Shown here: positions 40,037 through 52,207 of the stretch, piece by piece
How positions within the stretch are numbered: the first letter of the stretch is position 1
Layout of the letters: each line of letters begins with the position of its first letter
Source: Cercospora beticola
Taxonomy: Eukaryota > Ascomycota > Dothideomycetes > Mycosphaerellales > Mycosphaerellaceae
DNA: 64,000 bases
Assembly (NCBI RefSeq): GCF_033473495.1
Contig: NC_088942.1
Coordinates: forward strand, 248,001 to 312,000
Reading direction: 5' to 3'
Notes under the pieces: model-generated
Database searches by the model: none
What the model saw: the letters and a program-made list of their open reading frames with translations, nothing else
What the model was told of the DNA's origin: nothing
Translations under genes and position numbers: made by a program

Positions 40037-41406
40037 GAGGTTTGAACTCCTGCTGCGGACTCTGTGGTAGCATGTCTGGGGGCTTGTTTTCGTTGGGAAC
40101 AGGATGCATGGTATACAGTACGAGTACAGTAGCGCGATGAGTATAGAGAATATACATGCACACAAGCAATGCTGGTTTCTGAACAGATGTGTTGCTGTTA
40201 CCTATGTTGCCAAGCATTTTCATATCTGGGTGATATTTGCTTGGAATTTGAGGAAACATACTTGCCTTCATTGTGCTCGCGATTTATGACAACTAATCGC
40301 GCCATTGACTGCTTAGCCGCCATCATGCATATCACCTGCAGCTTGTCGCCACTGCCTGGTAGCTTGACTTCCATAGTGCAGAATTTTGAAAGCGGTCTGC
40401 GAGAACCGATTTTTTGCCATCCGCTTACGACCTGTGCCGCGGGCGGTGATGATAGCTAAACGAGACAGCCAGCCTATTTTCATGGATATGCTGGGGGAAC
40501 TTTGAGCGATGAGATGAAAGGTCGAGTTGTCGCGACGCAAAGCTGCACTTCGAGCTCGACGTGTCGTCTTGGTGGTCATAGCAGAGGAACGGTATCGATA
40601 CAGGGGATGTGACGTCTCGAACACGTTCATGCAAACATAGACCTCGGTAATGATGTCGTGAAGGTGTTGGAAGATGCGATGATGGTGAAAGACAGGACAC
40701 TGTAAGAGGTAGGCATTCCGTCAGAAAGAAGAACGTGTTTGGCGTTGGAATGGAAGTGAAGTTGTGTTCAGACAAGAACGACAAGAGCGTCATTGTTTGG
40801 CAGCCGCGTTGGGTTAGTAAGGCAGGCGCAGGCGGGGGGGAAGGTAAGGGCAAGCGGCGTCTCGGGATTTCCCGCCAGAGCAGTATTTAGGTCTGAGAGC
40901 TGCACCTCTCGAAGCTCTTGGCGTCAAGAGCTCGAACTTCATCACAGCAGACGCGTTTGGCAGCATCGCAACACATTCCCCTCTTGGACAACACCTTCAC
41001 CCAACTTCTTTCATCGTCGCGCAGCTCCAGCAATCCTCTTCACACCACCAACACCTTCACCGGCACCACAATCGCATCGCATTGGCGCGACCAAGCTTCG
41101 GAGACCCTACATATCTGGCAACAGTGAGCAGTGCAGTCATGCGATCCATTTCGTAGACGAATCTCTGCCTTTACTTGCGTGACTTGTAGCGTGACCTTTG
41201 AGCTTCGCTGAACGCCATTGTCATTGTCCCTTCACGTGCTGTCATTCATCAACTTCACCCTCAGGCAACGCCTATCAGTCGCGAGAATCGCAAAGCCACT
41301 CCGGCGCCCACACCTTGCCCGGATCCGCGGAAACAGCTGCCTGTCCCAGTCGCGTCCTTGCGACAGTACAATGTGATCCAGAAACACGCCGGCTATCATC
41401 GATCCA
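40037..41406. other. Intergenic region before FCP1
   Basis: No gene is supported by any combination of frame, start and splice site that I can see. The ORFs here are short and overlap. It should hold the FCP1 promoter and 5' UTR. Confidence 0.4.
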
Positions 41407-43911
41407 ATGCGCCTGTATACCCCCGACTCGCTGCTGTATCCGATCACGGTTACCAAGCTTCTGCGCAAGCAAGGCGACAGTATCGAGGTCAATTCGCCTC
41501 TCTTCCTCTACAACTACAAGAGCGTTGTCACAGAGTTTGACGAGGATGCGAGAGAGGATGTTGAGAGGGAACGGACATGGCCCGCGACATTTGAGAGCGA
41601 GCTCGAGGGGACACTGGAGTCGCTGAATGTGAAGGTGGGCCAGGTCATTGAACGGAAGACACCGATTGCGGACGTGGAGGAAGCTTGCAAACATGAGATT
41701 CAGTTCGCAGGGCTGTGCGCGGCTTGCGGCCAGGACATGAAGGAGAAGAGTTCGTACAACGAGACGACGGCGCGTGCGGCACGTGCCACGGTCAATACAG
41801 TACACGGGCGACAGGATCTCCTCATCTCGGAGGAGGAAGCGTCCAAGAGCGATGAAGAGGCCAAGCGTAGACTGCTGGAGTCTCGGAGATTGAGCTTGGT
41901 GGTGGATCTGGACCAGACCATCATTCACGCGTCCGTCGAACCGACCATCGGAGAATGGCAGAACGATCCGTCAAATCCGAACTACGAGGCTCTCCGCGAT
42001 GTTCAGGCTTTTCAGCTCCACGACGACAAGCCCAATACGTGGTACTACATCAAACCACGACCCGGACTCAAGGACTTCTTGGATCGGCTGTCGGAAATCT
42101 ACGAGATGCACATCTACACCATGGGCACGCGATCGTACGCAGAGAATGTGGCCAAGATTATCGATCCTGACCGGAAGATATTTGGCGATCGCATCGTGAC
42201 ACGGAATGAGAGTGGGAGTCAAACAGCCAAGTATCTGAAGAGACTGTTTCCCATCGACACAAGGATGGTGGTGATCATCGACGATCGTGCAGACGTGTGG
42301 CACTGGATCTCAAATCTGGTCAAGGTCAACGTGTTCGAGTTCTTCGTCGGTATTGGCGACATCAACAGCAGTTTCCTACCGAAGCGACCCGAGCTCGAGG
42401 CCGCAAAGGCACATGCGCCCAAGATGGAGCGCATCCCGTCGAATAAGACCCCAACGGAGAATGGTGATAACGCTCAGCCAGACGCAAGCACCGAGCCCGT
42501 GACCACCACTCCCACGCCCGCCTCGCCTGTGCAAACCAACGGCGAGACATCAGTGAGCGAACAACTCCTCACCATGGCAGGTCCGCAAGATGCGAAGACC
42601 ATTCAAGAGAAGACAGAAGAGCAGGAACAAATCATTCAGGAGCAGCTCGATGATCGACCTATGCTGAAGAAGCAGAAAGAGCTCGAAGACCTCGCGAAGG
42701 AGGAAGAAGCAAAGGCGTCTCCTGCTGTTGAAGCGACAGCTGAGCTGCTTGCAGAGAATGGCGATGATACGGAAACAAAAGAGCTTTCGCACGTGGACTC
42801 TATCCAGCACAAGTATCGGCAGAACCTTCTCGCCGATGACGACAATGAGCTGGTGTACCTCGAGCAGAGCTTGCGCAACGTCCATACCACATACTATGAC
42901 GAGTACGACAAGCAATCTCGGGGTGCTAAGGGCGACCGGGTTGCTGAACTCCGGCCAGGACACAGCAAGAAGCGGTCGTTTGACGATCTTAACAATATTC
43001 CTGATGCAGCAGTGCTTATGGACGGCATCAAAGCAAAGGTCCTCGCAGGCTGCCATATTGTCTTCTCCGGTGTTGTTCCGCTCGGAGTCGACCCATTGAC
43101 ACACGATGCAGCGCTTTGGGCGAAGACGTTTGGAGCGACGGTGAGCGTCAACATCACCAAGAAGACAACTCATGTCATCGCCTCACCAGATCGAAGAACG
43201 GCGAAAGTACGACAAGCAGCAAAGAAGCCCCGCATCGCCATAGTGAGCCAGCATTGGCTGCATGCGTGCTTTGCACAGTGGAAGAATGTCGATGTCAATC
43301 CCTATCGCATCCACTCGGATGCTCCTGCGAATGGAGCTGGCGCGCTACCTGAAAGCTTTGACGAAACTGCATACAACGTATCATCTTCAGACGACGATTC
43401 AATTCTGACCGAGGATGAAACTGACGCGACCGAGACTCCGAATGGAGGTGACCGTCTCACACTGGAGATCGATACCGACGAGGAGGAGCTCATGAAATAC
43501 GCCCCCTCATTGGATCGCAAAGACAGCAGTCCCATCGAGGGCGAGCAGCCTGACGACTTTCAAGCAATTGACGAAGAGCTCGAAGCCTTCATGGAAGAGA
43601 GTGGAGACGAGGACGATAGTGATACGGAAAGTGTGAAGAGCACGCAATCTGAGACTGAGCCCAGCAGTGCGAAGAAACGCACACGCGACGACAGGGATAG
43701 TGATGGAGAAAGTGAGAAGGGCAGTCGACTGCAGAAGAGAAAGAAGCAGGCTATGGAGAGGACTTCTAGTTTGACCAATCTTGTCGTGCAGGGCAATGGT
43801 GCTGCGCCTGCCGTGGAGGGACAGGATGAAATTGAGGGCACTGAAAGTGATGCGGATTTGGAGGCTCAGTTGGCTGCTGAGATGGAGAGACAGAGTGATG
43901 GTGAAGAGTAG
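41407..43911 (+). CDS. FCP1: RNA polymerase II CTD phosphatase Fcp1
   Basis: Nuclear phosphatase that removes phosphate from Ser2/Ser5 of the RNA polymerase II C-terminal repeat so the enzyme can be recycled. Single exon, 834 residues, ATG start. An N-terminal biotinyl-lipoyl-like region precedes the FCP/SCP catalytic domain with LVVDLDQTIIHA (DLDQT, about residue 167; the DxDxT signature), RPGLKDFL, MGTRSYAENVAKIIDPD and VVIIDDRADVWHW. A BRCT domain lies at about 540-635 (GCHIVFSGVVPLG through WLHACFAQWKNV). The C-terminus is acidic (EEELMKYAPS, SGDEDDSDTES), as expected for TFIIF binding. Assignment is very secure. Confidence 0.95.
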   Translation: MRLYTPDSLLYPITVTKLLRKQGDSIEVNSPLFLYNYKSVVTEFDEDAREDVERERTWPATFESELEGTLESLNVKVGQVIERKTPIADVEEACKHEIQFAGLCAACGQDMKEKSSYNETTARAARATVNTVHGRQDLLISEEEASKSDEEAKRRLLESRRLSLVVDLDQTIIHASVEPTIGEWQNDPSNPNYEALRDVQAFQLHDDKPNTWYYIKPRPGLKDFLDRLSEIYEMHIYTMGTRSYAENVAKIIDPDRKIFGDRIVTRNESGSQTAKYLKRLFPIDTRMVVIIDDRADVWHWISNLVKVNVFEFFVGIGDINSSFLPKRPELEAAKAHAPKMERIPSNKTPTENGDNAQPDASTEPVTTTPTPASPVQTNGETSVSEQLLTMAGPQDAKTIQEKTEEQEQIIQEQLDDRPMLKKQKELEDLAKEEEAKASPAVEATAELLAENGDDTETKELSHVDSIQHKYRQNLLADDDNELVYLEQSLRNVHTTYYDEYDKQSRGAKGDRVAELRPGHSKKRSFDDLNNIPDAAVLMDGIKAKVLAGCHIVFSGVVPLGVDPLTHDAALWAKTFGATVSVNITKKTTHVIASPDRRTAKVRQAAKKPRIAIVSQHWLHACFAQWKNVDVNPYRIHSDAPANGAGALPESFDETAYNVSSSDDDSILTEDETDATETPNGGDRLTLEIDTDEEELMKYAPSLDRKDSSPIEGEQPDDFQAIDEELEAFMEESGDEDDSDTESVKSTQSETEPSSAKKRTRDDRDSDGESEKGSRLQKRKKQAMERTSSLTNLVVQGNGAAPAVEGQDEIEGTESDADLEAQLAAEMERQSDGEE

Positions 43912-44990
43912 AGATGAAGTGCATAGCATGGAAGAATTCTGATCCCTCACATTGAGAGCGGAGACTGCTTGGTCGCTCAGGCCCCCGGAGTGCTGCAGTG
44001 ACACTGCAACTTGTATCTGGTTGGGCAGGTCCATGCGATGAGCACAGAGCGATATCGCTGCTCCGAGAGCTGGTGTTACCATCAAACAGCATCGACGGGC
44101 TAGTCAGACATCTATCAAAGTGACCATGAACAACTGATCAGTCTGAAAGTGAGCGTATTCTCCTAGTTGTTTCCCATATTCATCTCCTCATCGACGATCC
44201 TAGACGCTGCACTGTGATATGAGTACATAGTCGGCCAGCACCGGCTGTATGCTTCGCACATCCGAGCAATCAGCTCGGCCGATATGTCAGATCGCCGAGG
44301 TACGCTCTCGCACATCCATATTGCAAGCGGCGGAAAGAATGGTATGATTGGATAAGTGAGGAGTGACTTGGCACGGGTGAGCGAGGATGATGCCCCACCA
44401 GATTCACGGTCAGGGTCCAATCAAGCCACTCGCGCCATTCAGCGATTGACACTTGGGCCAGTCAAGCTCCAACAGCTGCACCTGTTTGTCTCTTCAGCCT
44501 CGTCGGGGGAGCCCGTGAACCGTATTACTCTGCTCACTGCTCGCCCGCATGAACAAGGCTGAACTTGAGCCGCCTCGCCAATACTGACAGGTGCGACTCG
44601 AGCTGTAGGAAGCAGAGCATTTACGGCGGATGCAGCGTTGTCACATCCGCGACATCCACCTGAATCACACCCACCGCAGCATTCAGCATTCACTCTCAAC
44701 GCGGCTCGCTCACTTTAGAGCTGCTAGGCCTCCCATTCATTGATTCAGTGCACTTCTTCCGCAGGACACATCTTCACTTGGCTAGCAGGCAGACAGGCAG
44801 GCAAGACGGTGATACATACTTGACCACCAGCTCGCCTTGACCTTCACTCCTCCACACCTAACCGCGGTCTCCACTCGTCGACCGCCAGACAAAGCAAAGC
44901 AGATTGAAGCCAGCTCATCACACAAAGAAAGACAGCGACAGGCACAGAAATAACAGGCGCGGTGGGAGCTGCCGAGCACAACACTCCATC
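43912..44990. other. Intergenic region between FCP1 and the F-box gene
   Basis: No supported gene. The small ORFs are scattered and no splice model joins them convincingly. Confidence 0.4.
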
Positions 44991-47096
44991 ATGGCAGCCA
45001 CCACGGCCACTCAGACCGACTCGCTCGTGGAGCTGCCCAAACCACGAACCAAGCACGCGACCACGCTCCACGACTTGTCCGATGAGCTTCTGGGTCTCAT
45101 CATCGAGCGAGTATGCTCTCACCACTCCTCCCACGCTTCTCTCCATCCTGCCCACACGACCTGACCTACTGACTCTCCGCACCAGGTGCCTCGCCCATCA
45201 GACCTGAAGAATGCCTGCCTCGTCTCCAAGAAATTCCACTCCATCGCCGTCCGCTCCCTCTACCGCAATGTCGCCCTCGATCTCGGCAGCGACCACGACA
45301 CCCGCCTCTCATCCTTCCTCAACCCACGCAACATCGGCCTCCAGCACATCCGCCAGCTCCGCCTCTACCTCGCCGAATCCGCCGACCGCTGCAATCAAGA
45401 ACGACAAGCACAATTTGCAACGCGGATGATACTAGAGTTCCTTCCCGAGGACGTGCTGGAGGAGTTCAGGTGCGTATACTACAAGACAGGGAGCAGAGAG
45501 GACGCTGCCGCGGAACGCGCTTGGCGATCGGATGTCCTTGGTCTCACCACACCTGAGAGGGAGGATGCTGATGCTAACAGTTATTATCGGAATAGCTGGT
45601 GTCCCTGGAAGGCCTTCGCCGCGGATACGTTACTTTTGCTTTACAAGCGTCAGCGCAAGATGAAGTGGCTTGAGGTTATGGACCTTGATCGAGATGTCTT
45701 GCCGGAGTTGAAGAAGATGGCTAAGACGACGGGTGCGATGTTTCAACATACGAGGAAATTGGCACTTTATCCGGAGAATCGAGATACCCTAGCTTTGAGT
45801 GGGTTCTTTTTGGAGAAGTGTAGGGAGCAATTGGAGGAACTGATTGTGCATTGCAATTTCAGTGATCTGGGCCGGCCGAGTGTGCCTGATTCGAGGGAGC
45901 TGAACGATTCCGCGACGGAGCCTGGTCTACTGAGCAGGACGGTCTTCTCCAGTCTCATGCCTTTCGACACATGCGAGCCGTTGAAGAACTTGACGAGTCT
46001 CCGACTGCATCGCATTAGTTTGAGGTACTGCGCGGATACTTGGTGCAAGTTCATCAACTTTCAACAGCTGGAGAATCTAAGACTATACCATTGTGCTGGG
46101 GCCGACACATTGTTAGGGCAGTTGAGCAAGTCGAGGAATCTGCCAAAGACGCTGAAGGTACTGGAATTACAACATCGCGACAACACCGACAATGAGGCTC
46201 TACTCGCCCTTGACGGCTTCCTCTGTCTCGTGTCTGGCCTTCGAGATATGGTCATTGATCTGGATAACGTCAAGTCATTACCTGCGGCAGCTGGAATCGT
46301 GCGGCATAGCAAGACGCTTGAACTGCTCAGCGTACATTGCGCCACGGAGAACCACCCAGGCAACTCCATGACGTCGGACTGCGATAATGAAGAGCTGGTG
46401 TGGTCAACAGAAGACTTTGACAAGATTTGCCGAGCGTGCAAGGATCTCGAACAGCTTTCCTGCGCTTGGCCTTCGACAAGTCTGATTCGCAGCCCTGCAC
46501 CGGACTGGAAGCGATTCGAATCGAGTGCGGCAGTGTTGAGGAAGATGGTTACATTGCACATTACGACGTGGCCGAATAACAAGCCTTCGACACAACTCTT
46601 GCCGAGGATGGTGTACGAAAGTCTGCTTCAGAGTCTGGCACAGCGGATGTTCGAGCTGGCGGCAGATGGGAGAGACAAGGGCATGCCGCCCGTCGTCGAA
46701 AGCATCGATTCAGATGACGAAGACGACCTCCCAATTGTGCCCTCTGGTAACACACCTTCGTCTCACTCCGACACCAACGCCACTCCCTCCTCACGCCTCC
46801 GCCTCATCGCCTTCGGCGTCTCAGATCGAATCTACGAACGAGAAGATTCAAAGAACCAGACCATTTTCCTCAAGTCTTTCGCTGCAGATGCGGAAGGCAA
46901 GCTTCGACCTCATGCGGTTCCTGTCGGGTGGTGTTTGAGACAGTATATTGAGCCGAGGAGTGAGGTGTTGGATTTTGTGCTGCATCGGAGTTCGGATCGC
47001 GATGCGCATCCGCCTGTGAGTGATTATCTGAGTGGAACGGGGAGGTTGAGACACACGACGGGGGGTTGGGGGGATGAGAGAGATGATGAGGATTAG
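44991..47096 (+). CDS. F-box protein with leucine-rich C-terminal region
   Basis: Likely substrate-recognition subunit of an SCF ubiquitin ligase. Exons 44991-45110 and 45186-47096, 676 residues, 75-nt intron 45111-45185 (GTATGC...ACCAG). The intron splits the F-box; the join reads LSDELLGLIIER-VPRPSDLKNACLVSKKF, followed by AVRSLYRNVALDLG. Downstream are leucine-rich-like segments (for example QLRLYLAESADRC, NLTSLRLHRISLRYC, LENLRLYHCAGADTL, LKVLELQHRDNTD). The C-terminal third is more disordered, with DSDDEDDLP. Target protein unknown. Confidence 0.85.
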
Positions 47097-47852
47097 CGAT
47101 TCTATCCTCACGTGCATTGGTGAAGGGCGTGGAGGGGACGGGTTGGGAGGGATGTTACGATAAGATGGAAGGGATGGAGAGAAGGTTTCATTCATTCATG
47201 GGTGGGTTGATGCATGGTTGGAGGGGGCTTTAGATGGTAATGGGATTGAGATTGAGGGTCAGATTCATGGACAGGTTGTAGTCTAGGGGGAGAAGGTGCT
47301 GCGTAGATTGGAGCTTGGAAACTTCCTTTCACTATGTATCCTTCTTCTGATAGCAGGACTTTCACTGCAATAGTGGACGTCCGTCTTCGTTCCTTGACCT
47401 TTGGGCGAGCATCATTCGTTCAACTGTCCATTTTCTCAGTAGAAATGTGCTTCCAATAGCTGCAGAGTATTCTGCCGTGGGCCGTATTGCCCTTCCTATG
47501 GAAGAGAACCTGAGCACAACAGTACTGTGCAGTGACTCTCAAGTATTGCGCACAATCACGAGCCCATGAATGAAATTCCCATGATGTGCGCCTGCCCTGG
47601 GACAAGAGCGGATATGGTCGCGAGAGAAGCTCAGCGGTGTTCAGATTTGGCTTCGCAGTGAAACGCATGGCGAAAATTGTAGGTATGCGTAGACATGACG
47701 CTAGCTGAGCTGGCACCAGGTTCCCTAATTGTACTCGTTGATGCATAAGAATCCACGCACACTCGATAGAAACGCTAGAAGCTTCAATATAGCTTGGCCG
47801 TCAAAATTCTCCTCGCGCGTATTCGCTCTCATGCTTTGCATCGTGCCAATCA
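47097..47852. other. Intergenic region after the F-box gene
   Basis: No coding region supported. A purine-rich G/A stretch covers about 47110-47260. Confidence 0.4.
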
Positions 47853-49788
47853 TTACTTCGAATATTTGCTCCTTTTTCGTCTTGACTCTATGATGCCTTT
47901 TCTCCGCTTCAAATATTTGCTCCTTTCTCGTCCTGACTCTATGATGCCTTTTCTCAGCTTCAAATCTGCCGCTGCGCGTATCTCAGAGTCCGGGCGTGCT
48001 TCTAAATGGGGTTTGAGCGTTAGCGGTATCTTGCCATTGGAATAATGAGCCATTAGGTAGAGGTCGTTTGATGAAAGATTCGCTTACCCAGTGTAGGTGA
48101 TAGTGAAGGCTCCGGCGCGTCAAATGATGCATACTGCATCTTATCACCATCCAACCGCGGTGGGGCTGGTCTGAATGGTAGTCCCTGGCTCTCAAGGCCA
48201 TTTGCACGATCTCTCAGCCCTTCCATCACAGAAATTATGTCTCTCAGTTCTTCCGCGAACTGAGCGTCGATTGTTCTGGGGGCCGATCTCTGCTCGCTTG
48301 CCTCCCTCTTTTGAAGAGATTGAAACAGTTCTATCAGGTTGAGTTCTTGTGCCGTAGATCGTCTCTGCTCATTTGGAACGCTTCTGGCACTCTGAGGGTC
48401 TCCCGCGTTCTGTAGCATTATCGTTTGCGGAGCATCGGGCCCTCTGAGAGGCGGAATTATCACGTCTTTGTCATCGAACGAAGCTAGTCCTCGCTCGGTA
48501 TTGTGAGTCTCATTCAGTCTCTTTTCGCTGGCAATTCGTTCTGCTTCCAGGATATGTGCACGGCGCACTCGATTGATGGCAGGTAGATAGTCGAACAAGA
48601 TGTCAACCATTGACTGGAGATATGCGACATCTGGCTTCTCCTGATCGTGAGCACGATCTCCATCGACCTGATGGTTCCAATCGATGATCGGGTACGGAGC
48701 TCTTTCACCAAGCACTTGTGTCAATCTAGTCGTTACCAAGGACTGGCGGAGTGCGGACGCTGCATCGTACAGGACGCTACGGTTGACTTCTGTGGCGGCC
48801 GCATACCACGCCCTCATGATTCTTTCTATCATTTCTTCTTGTCAAAGCGCCGACAAGCCCGGATCCAATATTTGTACGTACCCTGCTCTATCCCGATGTG
48901 AATCAATTGTGCGGCCAACGGCTCCGCAAGCTTGCTCTGAAGTCCTTCCGTGCTTGCTGTCAATGTATCAAGATCAAATATGTCACCAAATAGTCCTCTG
49001 CCCCAGATTCTCAGGCGCTTTTGCAAGTCATGAAAAGAAGCGTCGTCAGACAGGGCAGAAAGTGCCATAGTGCTGGCAGCTGAGGAACAGGCTGTCCAAA
49101 GACCGCAAAGTTCCTGAGAAGAACGCCGAATATCGGTAGAAGCAGACAGTGAGGCATCAGGTGCGGTGGAAGACTCATTGTCAGCTGGAATATCAGAGAC
49201 TGACACTGCCGTCTGTGGAGGTCCGCTCGCTACACTGCGAGAAGATTCTCTAGTCAGCAGGTTGTTCCAAGGGGCAGAATCATGATCATACTCATTTTGA
49301 GGCGCCATCGATGATGCGATGGATCGAAGCTCTTTGTTCAAGTCGGCCAGGAATTCTATCCTCTGATCGAGCTCTTCGCAAGTCTCCGGGTCAAGTTCAG
49401 GCTTGGTCGATGGGTATAATTTGAACGAGGCTTGACCTTCCTCGGGGGACAAGCAGTACCTGTCTTCAATTTTCGCGCTTTCGCGTTCGAATTCTTCGAT
49501 TATCTTCGTGATCTGTTCGTGATGTTGGACTAATGGATGTATTACAGCGTCAGACTGTAGCAACCGTTTATGATCCGTCTTCTCAACCTGGTAGGAGAGA
49601 AGCCGTGGCTCGAGCCGCTTGTCTAAGGTTCCTGTACTAGTAGGCCTTGCGTTATCGATTCTCAGACTGCTGGTCTCCGAGCCTCCCAGTCCAACGGGTG
49701 AACTTAGAACGGCTTCCATCATTTCGACCAGGTGTTGCCAGCCACGTCTTTGCAGAAGCTGTTGGAGTTCCTTCGTTGCAGGTTCCAT
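47853..49788 (-). CDS. Hypothetical 600-residue protein with C-terminal 17-residue tandem repeats, divergent partner of HeLo-like gene
   Basis: Three exons: 48882-49788, 48088-48834 and 47853-48001. Intron 1 (48835-48881, GTACGT donor) ends in a tandem AAGAAG acceptor, so one Glu may be optional. Intron 2 (48002-48087) has a GTAAGC donor, GCTAACGCTC branch and TTTAG acceptor; without it the protein would end at 48053 and miss the repeats. Start is the ATG MEPATKELQQLLQRRGW. The middle contains DLQKRLRIWGRGLFGDIFDLDTL and a hydrophobic AQLIHIGIEQ, a style common in fungal N-terminal or STAND-associated domains; I cannot name it. The C-terminus is two basic 17-residue repeats. It lies about 520 bp from the HeLo-like gene, back to back. 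Function unknown; a partner role is inferred. Confidence 0.65.
47856..47957. repeat. Two tandem 51-bp units inside the last exon of the 600-residue gene
   Basis: Units 47856-47906 and 47907-47957 differ at only a few positions, and a third partial copy starts at 47958. On the minus strand each encodes 17 residues, LKLRKGIIESGRERSKY and LKRRKGIIESRRKRSKY, so the repeat stays in frame. Confidence 0.85.
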
Positions 49789-50311
49789 GGTGAATAGGTG
49801 CACAGGATTGGTTTCCTTCTGTTTCTCGAGAACTTCGCTTCGAATGACGTGGTAGTATTTGCGCGTCGGCCACGCTTACAATGTTGAGAGTCAAATTGAG
49901 CTTGACCGAGCTCCTGGACAGGACCGGCTTGACCGTCAGCTCAAACTTGATCTTGGATCAATGCTCACCCAAGTCCACGCACATATGTAAAAGTGCGGAG
50001 GAGCTGGTAGCTGGTGTCGGAATGTACTCGATACCTGCATCGCGGAAGTCTGATGGATCATCGATCTCTCATCAGTCATGTGGGGACCCAGTGCAGGTCA
50101 GCTCAAAAGACGCCACACAGGTAGCATGCAGCTATCAACAAGGCAGCTTTGAGATGGTGTACTGCTGTATCATGTGATTCGATGCGAAGCATTGCTGTAC
50201 TCTTTTGAAAGAAAGGCTATATGCTGAGAGCTAGGATACGAGAGGTCTTCAGCTTGTTCTTCTTCTTCACCAATGATTGTGTGTGCTCTACAGACCTTTT
50301 GTCGATCGATA

Positions 50312-52207
50312 ATGGCGATAGATCCACTTGGAGCCACGCTGGGCTCTGTCTCACTTTTCTTTGTGCTTTATGATACATGTTGTCGCCTCTATCAGGGCTG
50401 CCAGGTGATCCATAATTTCGGAAAGGATGTTAGGCTAGAGGTGATGAAAATCACGGGTCTAATGTCAAACCTGGATGTTATCATGGGAACGAAGATATCA
50501 GATTTGCAGACTCAACCAGACGTGAAGGATGCCGAGGATCGTGTCACCAGGGAAATAATTTGCCATCTGCGGATCATCACCACATATTTGGAGACTTGCC
50601 ACGACATTATCTACAAGGCCTCAAGTCGGTTCACAATCCTTGAGAATGAACAAGGCTGATGTTTTACAGAGAGCTCTGGAAATGCCGTGCCGGCAATCGA
50701 AAGCACGAGCTCCTCGATTGCACACCCGATGCGTACTGCTGACAATGGAATCTTGACGGAAGGCAACCTACGATCATGGCAAGCCCAAACCATCTCCTAC
50801 GACGAGAAGTCTAAGAAGCATCTCCGACTTCCATCCATACTCAATCGTCGATCATCGAGTAAAGAAAGAGAAGCACGTAAGGATTCTCACGATAATGAGC
50901 TCGGAAACCAAGACCCAAGCATTGCTTCAGCAGCCGCAGCAAACTATTCGCTTGATCTTACAACGTCAATATCAGATCTCAAAGGACAGTTCGCCTACCC
51001 CGTGTCGACACACGACCCCGAGAGCCAATGCGTCCGTGCTAAGGCAAGCACCTTAACTCTGCTTAAATGGTCAGACCACAATCATTTAGCGCTAAGAGCT
51101 GGTGTGGGGGATCTTCGAACAGCGATCAACGACCTGCGCGACTACGTGGAGCTTCGGAGGCCCATTAACCCTGGCGCAGTCCTCGCTCTGCAGTCAGAGA
51201 GCACTGGAATGAATTATGTCCCGAACCTTGAGCCAGCACTGGTGAAAGGAATTCACGAGGCTATCAATCGTGTCAACGCCTCTCCAATCTCAAGAGCTAA
51301 AATTTTAAGCCTTAGCATTGCAAACTATTGTCAAGACAATCGTCACGTTCTCGGAGAGTTCCCAGGCATGTCGAATAAACTGCGGCGAGATAGTTCAGTG
51401 ACCTTTCTTCAGAGGCACGACGCTGATGCAGCATGCACGTTTCTGGCAATCGAGTCTGACACTGAGCCGTCCTTGCTAGCTCAGACTGCGGCCATCGATG
51501 ATCTATCAGCTTTGAAACCTCCAATACCAGTGGACTTCGCGGATCAGGACCGGTATATCTGGTGTGGCAGTGTTACTGCACAGTCAGGGGAACTGTTCCA
51601 CCATGAGATTTATATGGAAGTTGAACGATGGAAACACGCGAAAAGTTTCAGTGAGCTTCTTGACGATCCTGAATCCGCCGCTTCTCTGTCGCCCGAAATG
51701 ATACCCAAGCTGTTCAGGGTCATACTGCTGGCGTATCTGGATTTCCAGGAACTCAGAAGCAGCTGCCGGTACCCTCGATTGGAGGACTATCACACCTATC
51801 AGTACCCTGTGTACACAAACGACCGCATCTCAACGCAAGTCCCGTCCGAACAACCATGGGAGAACCCCTATTGGGCCTGTGGGCTAGGATCCCCTAATCT
51901 TATTCGTATTCCTGGCGCATCTAGGCCAACCGTCGCAGCGGATGAGCCAGTGGTGAGGCTAGGCCTTGTGCTCTTCCAACTTGCAAGTCGCTCCAAGAAA
52001 ATCATGGCGGCCACACCAACAGGGTCGGAGAAGAATTGGCTGCGGCTGCAAAGAGACGCTCTGAGAGCAATACAAAACGTGCAAGACGTATGTGGGGTTG
52101 CAATAGGAACGATCGTGGAAGCCTGTCTTCTCAGTAATGCCCAAACGGAGCACAAGACGCTCTGCGAATGTCTACTGAAGCTGAACAAGATCGAGGCGGA
52201 ATCGTGA
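50312..52207 (+). CDS. HeLo-like (prion-inhibition/propagation type) protein
   Basis: Exons 50312-50624 and 50670-52207, 616 residues, joined over a 45-nt intron with a weak GTCGGT donor and GGCTGATG...TTACAG. The N-terminus (MAIDPLGATLGSVSLFFVLY, then CCRLYQGCQVIHNFGKDV) has the appearance of the HeLo/HeLo-like helical domain used by fungal cell-death and incompatibility proteins. A second part (WSDHNHLALRAGVGDLRTAI, DLRDYVEL) fits the same domain. The C-terminal half (IWCGSVTAQSGELFHHEIYM, MIPKLFRVILLAYLDFQELR, EACLLSNAQTEHKTLCECLL) resembles the DUF7580-type region often attached to it. No amyloid motif was recognised in it. A decayed copy lies at 55758-56175. An upstream in-frame ATG at 50273 is possible. 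Confidence 0.7.

Noticed and set aside
48053..48087. Stop at 48053 as the end of the 600-residue protein
   Set aside because: A donor (GTAAGC), branch (GCTAAC) and acceptor (TTTAG) in matching phase lead to a further coding exon with in-frame repeats.
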